Shown in pieces: positions 13,586 through 21,676 of a DNA stretch of 64,000 nucleotides. This stretch comes from Myxococcales bacterium (GTDB lineage: Bacteria > Myxococcota_A > Polyangia > Haliangiales > Haliangiaceae), in the NCBI GenBank assembly GCA_016716835.1, contig JADJUW010000001.1, forward strand, positions 2,401,001-2,465,000. Direction: 5' to 3'. The position numbers and the translations under genes are program-made. The notes under the pieces were generated by a model. It ran no database searches. It worked only from the letters and a program-made list of their open reading frames with translations, and had not been told where the DNA came from. Position 1 is the first letter of the stretch. Each line of letters starts with the position of its first letter.

Positions 13586-14218
13586 ATGGCCAGCGACGTC
13601 CACGTCATCAAACACCCGCTCGTGCAACACAAGCTCACGCTCTTGCGCGACAAGGAGACCAGCACCAGCAAATTTCGCCAATTGTTGCGCGAGGTCAGCC
13701 TGTTGCTCGGCTACGAGGTCACGCGCGACTATCCGGTGACCATGACAACCATCGAAACCCCGATGACCACCATGCAGTCGCCGGTCCTCGACGGCAAGAA
13801 AATCGTGCTCATCCCAATTTTACGCGCCGGCAACGGCCTGCTCGACGGCATGCTCGAAATTATGCCGTCGGCGCGGGTGGGCCACGTCGGGCTCTACCGC
13901 GATCCCAAGACGCTCGTCGCCGTCGAGTACTATCTCAAGTTTCCCAAGGAGATGGCCGACCGCGACGTCATCGTCCTTGACCCCATGCTCGCCACCGGCC
14001 ACAGCGCCGTGGCCGCGGTCGAGCGCATCAAGGAAACCAAGCCCAAGTCGATCAAGTTTGTCTGCCTGCTCACCTGCCCCGAGGGCATCGCGACCTTTCA
14101 CGAGGCGCACCCCGACGTGCCGCTCTACACCGCCGCCATCGACGAGCGCCTCAACGAAAAGGGCTACATCCTGCCTGGCCTCGGCGACGCCGGCGACCGC
14201 GTTTACGGCACGAAGTAG
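13586..14218 (+). CDS. upp: Uracil phosphoribosyltransferase
   Basis: A 210-residue enzyme making UMP from uracil and PRPP. The PRPP loop is VIVLDPMLATGHSAV. The uracil-binding end is AAIDERLNEKGYILPGLGDAGDR, and PILRAGNGLLDG is also typical. The loop has GHS where many Upp proteins have GGS, a tolerated position. The start at 13586 gives the usual N-terminus (MASDVHVIKHPLVQHKL), and an ATG at 13577 would add three residues. The gene is divergent from the URC operon. In fungi the same activity (FUR1) is needed for URC catabolism, so here upp may feed degradation as well as salvage. Confidence 0.95.
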   Translation: MASDVHVIKHPLVQHKLTLLRDKETSTSKFRQLLREVSLLLGYEVTRDYPVTMTTIETPMTTMQSPVLDGKKIVLIPILRAGNGLLDGMLEIMPSARVGHVGLYRDPKTLVAVEYYLKFPKEMADRDVIVLDPMLATGHSAVAAVERIKETKPKSIKFVCLLTCPEGIATFHEAHPDVPLYTAAIDERLNEKGYILPGLGDAGDRVYGTK

Positions 14219-14231
14219 GCTGCGCGCTTCG

Positions 14232-14726
14232 ATGAGCCAGCGCCCGCGATTCATTGTCCGTGCGGCCGACGTGCCTGAAGAGGAAGGTGCGTATCCTCCA
14301 CCGTTTGATGGCGAAAAACTGTCGCTCGGTCGCAACCTCGGCAAGGCGGCGCACACGGTTGCGATGGGCCTGTGGCAAGAGCGGATTCCGCCAGGTCGGC
14401 GCACCAGCTTTACGCATGCGCATTCGCACGAGGAAGAGCTCGTTTATGTGCTCGCCGGCACCTGCACGGTGCGCCTGGTTTATCCTGACGGCCGCAGCGA
14501 GGAGTGGCCGATGCAGGGCGGCGACGTCGCGAGCTTTCGCGCTGGCACCGGGATTGCGCATTGTTTTCGCAATGATGGCGCACCCGGCGGCGAAGACTGC
14601 GTGCTGCTTTGTGTCGGCGAGCGCAAGCGCGAGGTCGACCGCGCCTGGTATCCCGACGATCCGGCGTATGACGAGCACCGGCGCACGCATGAACCCGACC
14701 GCTCGTGGCGGCCTACGATCAAATAG
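14232..14726 (+). CDS. Cupin-domain protein
   Basis: A 164-residue single-domain cupin, 13 bp after upp and likely co-transcribed. The metal-binding first motif is THAHSHEEELVYVLAG with three His and a Glu. The second motif region is GGDVASFRAGTGIAHCFRN, with a His. The N-terminus (RFIVRAADVPEEEGAYPPP) and the end (VDRAWYPDDPAYDEHRR) resemble a family of stand-alone cupins often annotated only as cupin_2. The substrate is unknown. Its position beside upp and the URC operon makes a role with a pyrimidine breakdown product possible but unproven. Confidence 0.82.
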   Translation: MSQRPRFIVRAADVPEEEGAYPPPFDGEKLSLGRNLGKAAHTVAMGLWQERIPPGRRTSFTHAHSHEEELVYVLAGTCTVRLVYPDGRSEEWPMQGGDVASFRAGTGIAHCFRNDGAPGGEDCVLLCVGERKREVDRAWYPDDPAYDEHRRTHEPDRSWRPTIK

Positions 14727-14745
14727 CCGCGACGACTTTGCTCGC

Positions 14746-15831
14746 TTACTTTGCGGGCAGCAGGCCCTTGGCCTTGAGCAATTCGGCGGTAAGGACGGCA
14801 CCGCCGGCGGCGCCGCGCACGGTGTTGTGTGACAGCGCGACGAAGCGCCAGCCAAACAGTTTATCGGGACGCAGGCGACCAAGCGAAATGGCTTGACCGG
14901 CGCCGTTGTCGCGATCTAGGCGCGTTTGCGGCCGCGAGTCGTCTTCGAAGTAGCGCAAAAATGGCGTCGGCGCGCTCGGCAGCGCTAGCTGCTGCGGCGG
15001 CCCCGCATAGCCCTCCCACGCGGCGAGAATTTGTTCGCGCGTCACCGGCTTGGCAAACTCGACAAACAACGCGGCCATATGGCCATCCGACACCGGCACC
15101 CGCAGGCATTGCGCGGAAATCACCGGCGTCGTCGCGTTGACGATGCGCCCGCCTTGCACCTTGCCCCAAATTTTCATCGGCTCGAGCTCGGACTTTTCTT
15201 CTTCGCCTTTGATAAACGGAATGACGTTATCGACCATCTCGGGCCAGCTCTCAAACGTCTTGCCGGCGCCAGAAATGGCCTGATACGTGCAAACCGCAAG
15301 CTTGCGCGGTTCGTACGCCAGCAGTGGATGAATGGCCGGCACATAGCTTTGCAGCGAGCAATTAGGCTTGACCGCGATAAAGCCACGCTTCGTGCCAAGG
15401 CGCTGGCGCTGCGCCGCGATGACGTCGGTGTGATCGGCATTAATCTCCGGAATCATCATCGGCACATCCGGCGTGCCTCGATGCGCCGAGTTATTGGACA
15501 CCAGCGGCGTCTCGGCGCGCGCGTAATCTTCTTCGAGCTTGGCGGTGGCTGCCTTGTCCATATCGACCGCGCAAAACACGAAGTCACACGCCGCGGCATT
15601 GCGCGCGACGTCGGCGGCATCGGTGACGACGAGGCCAGCCGTCGCCGACGGCACCGGGGTGCTCATCGCCCACCGGCCCGCCACCGCTTGCGCGTACGTC
15701 TTGCCCGCCGAGCTTGGGCTCGCAGCCACCAACGTCACCTCAAACCACGGGTGTTCGGCGAGTAAGGCGACAAAGCGCTGCCCAACCATGCCCGTCGCGC
15801 CGAGAATGCCCACTCGAAGTTTTGTCGCCAT
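14746..15831 (-). CDS. asd: Aspartate-semialdehyde dehydrogenase
   Basis: A 361-residue NADPH enzyme of the lysine/threonine/methionine pathway. N-terminal nucleotide-binding GILGATGMVGQRFV; catalytic Cys in VKPNCSLQSYVP; YQAISGAGKTFESWPEM; conserved substrate residues in RVPVSDGHMAALFVEF, including the active-site His. The sequence is of the type shared with archaea and fungi rather than the E. coli form, as in many Myxococcota. It is convergent with the cupin gene, with 19 bp between them. Confidence 0.94.
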   Translation of the reverse strand: MATKLRVGILGATGMVGQRFVALLAEHPWFEVTLVAASPSSAGKTYAQAVAGRWAMSTPVPSATAGLVVTDAADVARNAAACDFVFCAVDMDKAATAKLEEDYARAETPLVSNNSAHRGTPDVPMMIPEINADHTDVIAAQRQRLGTKRGFIAVKPNCSLQSYVPAIHPLLAYEPRKLAVCTYQAISGAGKTFESWPEMVDNVIPFIKGEEEKSELEPMKIWGKVQGGRIVNATTPVISAQCLRVPVSDGHMAALFVEFAKPVTREQILAAWEGYAGPPQQLALPSAPTPFLRYFEDDSRPQTRLDRDNGAGQAISLGRLRPDKLFGWRFVALSHNTVRGAAGGAVLTAELLKAKGLLPAK

Positions 15832-15872
15832 GATGGGCGAACACTAGCAGCCTGGCGCCCCCGCTGCCATGA

Positions 15873-16661
15873 CTAGAACAACATGTAGATGAGCCGCGCG
15901 ACCAGCAGCAGCATGACGACGAGTACGACGTGGCGCACGCGCGCGCTGCCACCGCGCACCGCCCATGCGACGCCGAGATACGAACCGACCATTTGTGCGG
16001 CGGCCATCGGTAGCGCCATGCGCCACGCGACGTGCCCGTGCGCCGCAAACCACGCCACGGCCGCGAGATTGGTCGCGAAGTTTACGACCTTGGCCGACGC
16101 CGAGGCCTGCAAAAAGCTGGCATTGGCAAGCGCGACGTAAGCCAGCAAGAGAAACGTACCGGTGCCGGGACCAAAAAACCCATCATAAACCCCGGCCACC
16201 GCCGGCAGCACGACGTCGAGTCGCCATGGGGCGGTGCGGACGACAGCCTCTCCTTCGACAGTAAGCTCGTTGGCGTCGGCGCGCTTGCTGCCTGCATGGC
16301 GCAGGCGCAAGATCACAAGGCCAGCGCCCACCAACATCGCGAGCAGCACGGGCCTCAATTCGCTTGGATCGACATACAGCGCCAACGCCGCGCCGCCGGC
16401 CGCACAGGGCGCCGCGATGGCAAAGGGCACGAGCAGCGATCGCCACGGCGTCGCCGCAAATTGCCCGGCGCGATAGTAGCGCCACAGCGCCATCCCCGAA
16501 CCAAAGACGCTTTGGCCCTTGTTGGTGCCCAGCGCGAGATGCGGCGGCACGCCCGCCCATAACAACGCGGGCAAGGTCACCAAGCCGCCGCCGCCGCCAA
16601 TGGCATCGACAAAACCGGCGAGCAGCGCGGCCGCGCATAACAGGGCCAGCTCTAGCTCCAT
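15873..16661 (-). CDS. TauE/SafE (TSUP) family membrane permease
   Basis: A 262-residue protein with about eight transmembrane segments in two repeats. The first repeat carries the family signature AGFVDAIGGGGGLVTLPALL and LGTNKGQSVFGS. The second has VYDGFFGPGTGTFLLLAYV and ASASAKVVNFATNLAA. TSUP permeases move sulfite, sulfoacetate or other organosulfur anions, usually outward. The substrate cannot be read from sequence. It lies 41 bp upstream of asd on the same strand. Confidence 0.9.
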   Translation of the reverse strand: MELELALLCAAALLAGFVDAIGGGGGLVTLPALLWAGVPPHLALGTNKGQSVFGSGMALWRYYRAGQFAATPWRSLLVPFAIAAPCAAGGAALALYVDPSELRPVLLAMLVGAGLVILRLRHAGSKRADANELTVEGEAVVRTAPWRLDVVLPAVAGVYDGFFGPGTGTFLLLAYVALANASFLQASASAKVVNFATNLAAVAWFAAHGHVAWRMALPMAAAQMVGSYLGVAWAVRGGSARVRHVVLVVMLLLVARLIYMLF

Positions 16662-16753
16662 GCGGCGGCAATGTACGCCAGCGTGGCCGCCATGTCGAAT
16701 CCTCGGCTAGTTGCCCCGGTGCAGCGGGAGCCTTGTAGTAGCGTCGGCGCGTC

Positions 16754-17404
16754 GTGGCGCGCGCGCAGGCTAACCCAACTCCCGCCTTGCAGCGCAAGGC
16801 CACCCGCATCGCGGCCATCCTCGACGAGTTAATCGGCGAGCCCGCTATTCCGCTGGTGCACCGCAATCCATTCGAGCTCGTGGTCGCCGTCGCGCTGTCT
16901 GCACAATGCACCGACGAACGGGTCAACCAGGTAACGCCGGCGCTGTTCGCCGCGGCGCCAAATGCAAATGCCTTGGCCGCGATGTCCGCCGACGAGGTGT
17001 TGCCCCTCATCGCGCGCCTTGGGCTCGCGCGCACCAAGGCCAAGAATTTGGTCGCCATGGCGCGCTTGTTGGTCGCCGAGCACGGCGGCGAGGTGCCTCG
17101 CGATATGGCGTTGCTTGAGGCGTTGCCCGGCGTCGGCCACAAGACCGCTAGCGTGGTGATGTCGCAAGCCTTCGGCGAACCGGCGTTTCCCGTGGACACT
17201 CACATTCATCGCCTCGCGGCGCGTTGGGGCCTCTCGTCCGGCACTAACGTCGTACGGACCGAAGCCGATCTGAAGGCACTGTTTCCACGCGAACAATGGA
17301 TCAAGCTGCACTTGCAAATCATCTACTTCGGTCGGCGCTACTGTCCGGCACGCGGACATCAAGCCGGGGCGTGCCCGATCTGCGCCTGGGCGGCGACCGC
17401 TTAG
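16754..17404 (+). CDS. nth: Endonuclease III-like DNA glycosylase with an incomplete FeS motif
   Basis: A 216-residue base-excision repair glycosylase/AP lyase starting at a GTG at 16754. The helix-hairpin-helix is LEALPGVGHKTASVV with the catalytic Lys, and the catalytic Asp is in FPVDTHIHRLAARWGL. The C-terminal [4Fe-4S] loop is abnormal. E. coli has C-x6-C-x2-C-x5-C, while this protein has C-x9-C-x2-C and stops six residues later (AWAATA) with no fourth Cys. The cluster is probably absent or altered. The GTCCG palindrome at 17343 sits exactly at the first Cys of this loop. Confidence 0.9.
   Translation: MARAQANPTPALQRKATRIAAILDELIGEPAIPLVHRNPFELVVAVALSAQCTDERVNQVTPALFAAAPNANALAAMSADEVLPLIARLGLARTKAKNLVAMARLLVAEHGGEVPRDMALLEALPGVGHKTASVVMSQAFGEPAFPVDTHIHRLAARWGLSSGTNVVRTEADLKALFPREQWIKLHLQIIYFGRRYCPARGHQAGACPICAWAATA
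17343..17357. repeat. Iterated palindrome TGTCCG-N5-CGGACA, copy 4
   Basis: GTCCG-GCACG-CGGAC, flanked by T and A to make 6-bp arms. It lies in the codons for the first FeS-loop Cys of the endonuclease III gene (encoding CPARGH). Confidence 0.7.
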
Positions 17405-17417
17405 GCGAGCTTACCGC

Positions 17418-18629
17418 TTAGGCCTCCAGCATGGGAATATCGACGCCAAGCAAGGTGTCCCAGCGCGGTTCGATCTCGCTGGTGGCAGCGTGAAATCCCA
17501 TGGCAATGCCAATCGCGCCTTCCAGCCATCCCAATTTTGGCCACATGCCAAACTCGCCGGTTGTTAGGTGCTCTCGCCCCCAACTGCCCCAACCAGCATA
17601 CGGCAGGTCCGCGCGACAAAACGAGAACGCGTCTTCGTACCAGCGCTCCGCCGCGGCCTTAAACGTCGCATCCCCACTTGCATGATAGAGCCGCGCAAAA
17701 ATGTGGGCGTTGCCGACTGAGCCGTGACACAAGCCTGCATCGTTGACGCCAGACGACGCCTTGGATCGCGCCACGCTCGCCATCGCCAACTCGTGCGCAC
17801 GGTCGACGCTGCCCCCGAGTCGTCGCTGCGCGTTCCAGAGCGCGGCCGCCGCGCCCAAGTCACCATAACACCAGCCCAAGCGACTACCAGGATCGACGTG
17901 TGTCCCGCGCGTAACGCTATAGGGTACGCAGCCGTCGGCCCGCGCAAGATCGATGTGGTCAAACAGCCATTCGCTGGCGCCCTTCACCATGTCGCCAGCG
18001 TCGACGGCCCCCGTGGCCGTCATGCGCGCGAGCGCGACGATAACGCCTAGCGCGCCGTGCGCGAGCCCGCAATCCGCCACCTCCTTACCCTTGTGCCCGA
18101 GCCAACAATAGCGACCTTGTTCGATGTGCGCGCGCTCGCGCAAACGGGCCACGATGGGTTCAAACAGCTGTTTAGCCAGGTCATGCTCACCACGCTCCCA
18201 TCGCTCCAAGGCGTAGACCGCGATGCCAGCCAAACCGGAAATTAAATCAAAATGTCCACTCCACGGCGTCCGCTTGAGCGCTGCCACAAGCGCGTCATCG
18301 ATGGGCTGAAGAAGCTCGGCAACATCATCATCCCCCATGTGGGCGATTGCCCACGCCGTGCCTGTGGCACCACCGAAAAGCCCTATGCCGTGGTGTGGTC
18401 GGCCAAGCTGCCGCATTAGATGTAAGGCGGCGGCTTCGTGCATCTCCGCATCCTCCTCGGTTTCGCCGCTCAGATAGGCCCACGCCAGCGCAACGTCCAT
18501 CGGCGATGATTCGACCCCTGCCTGCTCAACGCCTACTTCGCGCAAAGCGGCGACCACATCCGCCACCGCCGCCGCGGCGCGCTCGGCGAGGACTCCCGTA
18601 ATGATCGGCTGCCACATGGCCGCTAGCAT
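17418..18629 (-). CDS. LanC-like zinc cyclase/LANCL family protein (orphan)
   Basis: A ~403-residue alpha/alpha-barrel protein. Zinc ligands are in GWCYGDLGAAAAL (Cys) and GLCHGSVGNAH (Cys-His). The LanC repeat motifs are GIGLFGGATGTAWAIAHM, GHFDLISGLAGIAVYAL, DCGLAHGALGVIVALA, and GWLEGAIGIAMGFH at the end. LanC enzymes add Cys thiols to dehydroamino acids in lantibiotics, and LANCL relatives use glutathione. No LanB/LanM dehydratase, precursor peptide, transporter or protease is adjacent. The short frames upstream (18654-18785) do not look like a lanthipeptide precursor. The ATG at 18629 is chosen; a TTG at 18653 is also in frame. It is convergent with nth. Confidence 0.82.
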   Translation of the reverse strand: MLAAMWQPIITGVLAERAAAAVADVVAALREVGVEQAGVESSPMDVALAWAYLSGETEEDAEMHEAAALHLMRQLGRPHHGIGLFGGATGTAWAIAHMGDDDVAELLQPIDDALVAALKRTPWSGHFDLISGLAGIAVYALERWERGEHDLAKQLFEPIVARLRERAHIEQGRYCWLGHKGKEVADCGLAHGALGVIVALARMTATGAVDAGDMVKGASEWLFDHIDLARADGCVPYSVTRGTHVDPGSRLGWCYGDLGAAAALWNAQRRLGGSVDRAHELAMASVARSKASSGVNDAGLCHGSVGNAHIFARLYHASGDATFKAAAERWYEDAFSFCRADLPYAGWGSWGREHLTTGEFGMWPKLGWLEGAIGIAMGFHAATSEIEPRWDTLLGVDIPMLEA

Positions 18630-18785
18630 CGACACCGCGTAGCGCTTGCGCAAGCGAGGCGCGCGCTTTTAGGCACTCGATTTGATCGCGGCGCCCTACG
18701 CCGGGGGAACGACGGCCGCGCGCGTCGTAGGCAAGCGCGCCACGACGAAGATGCCAACCGCCATGATGGCATATATGTTCAACAA

Positions 18786-19139
18786 TTAGCCGAGGTGAGG
18801 CCGCAGCCCCCACGTCGCATACGCCGTGCTCGTCAGCATCGAAGCAATGGCAAAGACCTTCACCCACGGCGCGATGGTGCGCTCGCGATGCCAGCGCCGC
18901 AGCCCTGGCCCAAACCAACGATGATACCAAAGCCACGCATGCAGGCGCGGCGAGCTGCGATCAAAGGCCCACAACGAGATGAGCAAAAATGGCGTGGTCG
19001 GCATCACCGGCAACAGCGCGCCGATGGCGCCAATGACCACGAAGATGATGCCAACGGCCTGATAGAGCCAACGCTGCCGCGCGCTGACGAGCCGCAATAG
19101 CGGCGGCGCATCGGTCGGCGGCTGCGCGGGCGCTTCCAT
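18786..19139 (-). CDS. YbaN/DUF454 small membrane protein
   Basis: A 117-residue inner-membrane protein with the DUF454 pattern: QAVGIIFVVIGAIGALLPVM, PTTPFLLISLWAFDRSSPRL, WLWYHRWFGPGLRRWHRER, then a second hydrophobic segment. The PxxPTTPFLL motif and the following RSSPR are diagnostic. Function unknown. Leftward and independent, 132 bp of gene-poor DNA separating it from the start of the LanC-like gene. Confidence 0.85.
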   Translation of the reverse strand: MEAPAQPPTDAPPLLRLVSARQRWLYQAVGIIFVVIGAIGALLPVMPTTPFLLISLWAFDRSSPRLHAWLWYHRWFGPGLRRWHRERTIAPWVKVFAIASMLTSTAYATWGLRPHLG

Positions 19140-19210
19140 TGCGCGATTGTAGCACTGAACCCGCAGTTAAGCCCCGAATGCGGACCGCAAGCCCGATCCG
19201 CTAAATCCAG

Positions 19211-20035
19211 TTAGCGCGAGGCGTCGAGTTGCTGCTCGCGCGCAATGCCTTTACGGAGCCACAGCCAGTATGCGCCACTAATTAGCAACCCCATGACGAT
19301 GGCCTTAGGGTTGGTGGCATGCGCTACCGGCGTGGCCGCGCGCGCGGGCTGCAGGAGCATTAGCGCATCATTAATAGCGTGAAAGAGCAACGGGCCCATC
19401 ATGCTGCCGCTGCGCAGCACGATAATGCCAATTGCGATCGAGAACGCCGCGGACTGTGTCGAGCGCATCAGCGCCTCGCCCAGACCGAATTGCATCGTAT
19501 AGGTGGGGATATGCAGATACGCAAACGTCACTGCCGCGGCCACGACGGCAAAGGCGGCGCGTTGCCGGCCACCCCACAACGTCAGCACGATGCCGAGGCC
19601 AAACACTGACTCAGCCAGCGAAATTAGCAAGCCAAGGCTCACAACCGCCAGCAGCGACGCCCACCCTGTCCATTCCAAGGCCGGCGCATCAATCAGAGAA
19701 ATTAGAAAAAACGGCGCCGTCAGCAGGCATGAAAACATCGCCCCCCGTGAGGTCAAGTAGATATTCCCCAGGCCAATCGAAACATGCGCCAACACCAGCA
19801 TCAATAAAACCAGCGCCCCACTCCAAACCAGCGAACCGACGAGCTTGGCGGGCAGCGGCCCCAGCGCGGGCATGCCAACCGCGTCTTTAAGATAAAGCAG
19901 CAACAGCAACAACCACGCGACAACGACCAGCCACACCGGCGCCACGCGCAACGCGCGCTTGCTCAGGGACGCCCGCCCCCACGCCTGTTGCACCTCGGTT
20001 TCGCCGGCCGCCGCCAATCCGCCTCGCCACGCCAT
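19211..20035 (-). CDS. CPBP-family intramembrane protein, degenerate first motif
   Basis: A 274-residue protein with about eight transmembrane helices. It keeps CPBP/Abi motif 2 (FAYLHIPT, F-x3-H) and motif 3 (LLFHAINDALM, with the His). Motif 1, normally EExxxR, reads AESVFG here, so the first Glu and the Arg are missing. CPBP proteins include the Rce1 prenyl protease and bacteriocin-immunity proteins and use the motif-1 Glu for catalysis. This copy may be inactive or use the remaining Glu. The C-terminus is cytosolic and basic. No clear operon partner. Confidence 0.7.
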   Translation of the reverse strand: MAWRGGLAAAGETEVQQAWGRASLSKRALRVAPVWLVVVAWLLLLLLYLKDAVGMPALGPLPAKLVGSLVWSGALVLLMLVLAHVSIGLGNIYLTSRGAMFSCLLTAPFFLISLIDAPALEWTGWASLLAVVSLGLLISLAESVFGLGIVLTLWGGRQRAAFAVVAAAVTFAYLHIPTYTMQFGLGEALMRSTQSAAFSIAIGIIVLRSGSMMGPLLFHAINDALMLLQPARAATPVAHATNPKAIVMGLLISGAYWLWLRKGIAREQQLDASR

Positions 20036-20238
20036 GGTCGCGCATGACTAACCCACGCGTGCGGTGAACGCAACTGCAACGTTTGCCGTTAGGTACGTCT
20101 CGTTCCGCCGGTGTGCACGAGCCTCGCCAACCATCCATTGCTCGAGTGAAATTACACGTGAGCAATTTAACGCCATAGTGAAATCGCACGCTGCCGCGCA
20201 CGCTCGACGCTTGACACCATCTATGCCAGAGTCCGCTC

Positions 20239-21000
20239 ATGACCGCCTCCGATGCCGACAAGCCTGCAAGCAAAATGGCTGGCCACAACGATGGCGCCAC
20301 CACGCCGGCGTCGGCGAATACCCCCGACGAGCGCGTAATAGCCGCGCGGCTCAAGCTGCGCGCGCGTTTTTTGCGCGACATCGAGCAGTCGCCGTCGATG
20401 GCCGATGCCAAGCCGCAGGGCACGGGGCCGCAAAACCGCCACGGCATGCCGCAATTGCCGCCCGACCAGTATGCGACGCAAAAATGGCCCGTGCTCGATC
20501 TGGGCGTGCTGCCAAACATCACCACCGATACCTTTCGCCTCACCATCGACGGCGCGGTCGCCAAGCCGATCACGCTGACGTGGCAAGACCTGCTCGCGTT
20601 GCCGCAAACCCACGACACCAGCGACTTTCACTGCGTCACCAAGTGGTCGCGCATGGATATCCCGTGGGTCGGCGTGCGCGTCGCCGATTTGCTCGCGCTG
20701 GCCGAGCCCAGCGATGACGCGCGCTTCTTGCTGTGCCACGCCAGCGACGGCTACACCACCAACGTCCCGTTATCTGAGGCGCTTAAGCCCGATGTGCTCT
20801 TGGTCCACACGGCCGATGGCAAACCGCTCACCCCTGAGCACGGCGGCCCATTGCGCATGATCACGCCGCAGCTCTACGCTTGGAAGGGCGCCAAGTGGAT
20901 CTCGCGCCTTGAGGTCCTCACCCACGACAAGCTCGGCTTCTGGGAGCAACGCGGCTATTCAAATACCGCCTATCCTTGGCGCAACGACCGCTACTCGTAA
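20239..21000 (+). CDS. Sulfite oxidase-family molybdopterin oxidoreductase
   Basis: A 253-residue soluble protein with the oxidoreductase molybdopterin-binding fold. The molybdenum ligand Cys is in SDFHCVTKWSRMDIPWVGV. Other marks are DTFRLTIDGAVAKPITLTWQDLLALP, LCHASDGYTTNVPL, PLTPEHGGPLRMITPQLYAWKGAKW and FWEQRGYSNTAYPW. These match the YedY-like/sulfite oxidase-like group rather than dimeric sulfite oxidases. No Tat signal is present, so it is probably cytoplasmic; the first 45 residues are polar and disordered. No heme partner is adjacent. The physiological substrate is unknown. Confidence 0.86.
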   Translation: MTASDADKPASKMAGHNDGATTPASANTPDERVIAARLKLRARFLRDIEQSPSMADAKPQGTGPQNRHGMPQLPPDQYATQKWPVLDLGVLPNITTDTFRLTIDGAVAKPITLTWQDLLALPQTHDTSDFHCVTKWSRMDIPWVGVRVADLLALAEPSDDARFLLCHASDGYTTNVPLSEALKPDVLLVHTADGKPLTPEHGGPLRMITPQLYAWKGAKWISRLEVLTHDKLGFWEQRGYSNTAYPWRNDRYS

Positions 21001-21070
21001 AACTCGGCTAGCCGCACGGGTAGCGACCGGCCCACCCCAAGGCGGGTCATTTTATGCTACCGACGCGCGC

Positions 21071-21676
21071 ATGACTACGTATTCCAAGCGGGTGCTGGTG
21101 CTATTTGCGCACCCCGCGCTGCAACGCTCGCGGGTGAATCGTCGGCTGGCGGCCGCCGCACAGGAACTGCCGGGCGTGACGTTCCACGACCTCTACGAGG
21201 CCTACCCCACCATGATCGTCGATGTCGCGCGCGAGCAGGCGCTGCTCCGCGAGCACGACATCATCGTGCTGCAGCACCCGTTTTATTGGTACTCGTCACC
21301 CGCGCTGATCAAAGAGTGGATGGACCATGTCCTCACCCACGGCTGGGCCTATGGCGAGGGCGGCACCGCGCTGCGCGATAAGGCGCTGATGGTCGCCATC
21401 ACCACAGGCGGTCCACGCGCGGCCTACCAGGCCAGCGGGCGCAACCGCTTTGCCATTCGCGCGCTGCTGGCGCCGCAAGATCAAACCGCGCATCTATGTG
21501 GCATGCATTTTCTCGCGCCCTTCGTGGTGCACGGTGCGATGGCGCTCGCGCCGGCGCAGGTCGACGAGGCCGCCTCGCAGTACGCCCGCGTGCTGCGCGC
21601 GCTGCGCGATGACCACCTGCTGCTGACCGCCGCCACCAGCGCCGATTATATTTCCGAGGTACTAACCAATGAGTAG
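21071..21676 (+). CDS. kefG: KefG-like NAD(P)H-quinone oxidoreductase ancillary protein
   Basis: A 201-residue flavodoxin-fold protein starting at the ATG at 21071. Marks of KefF/KefG and related quinone reductases: VLVLFAHPALQRSRVN, DLYEAYPTMIVDVAREQALLR, IIVLQHPFYWYSSPALIKEW, DHVLTHGWAYGEGGTALRDK, LMVAITTGGP. In E. coli these proteins bind and activate the glutathione-gated K+/H+ antiporters when electrophiles are present. The last 8 bp overlap the start of the antiporter gene, which supports a KefG-KefC pair. Confidence 0.9.
   Translation: MTTYSKRVLVLFAHPALQRSRVNRRLAAAAQELPGVTFHDLYEAYPTMIVDVAREQALLREHDIIVLQHPFYWYSSPALIKEWMDHVLTHGWAYGEGGTALRDKALMVAITTGGPRAAYQASGRNRFAIRALLAPQDQTAHLCGMHFLAPFVVHGAMALAPAQVDEAASQYARVLRALRDDHLLLTAATSADYISEVLTNE

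Noticed and set aside
15031..15765. A 244-residue plus-strand frame
   Set aside because: Antisense to asd, whose catalytic motif is intact.
18654..18785. A lanthipeptide precursor next to the LanC-like gene
   Set aside because: Short frames on both strands lack a leader/core pattern with several Ser/Thr and Cys; none is convincing.
20212..20238. TTGACA before the molybdopterin oxidoreductase gene as a -35 box
   Set aside because: No -10 hexamer at 16-18 bases, and the ATG follows too closely.
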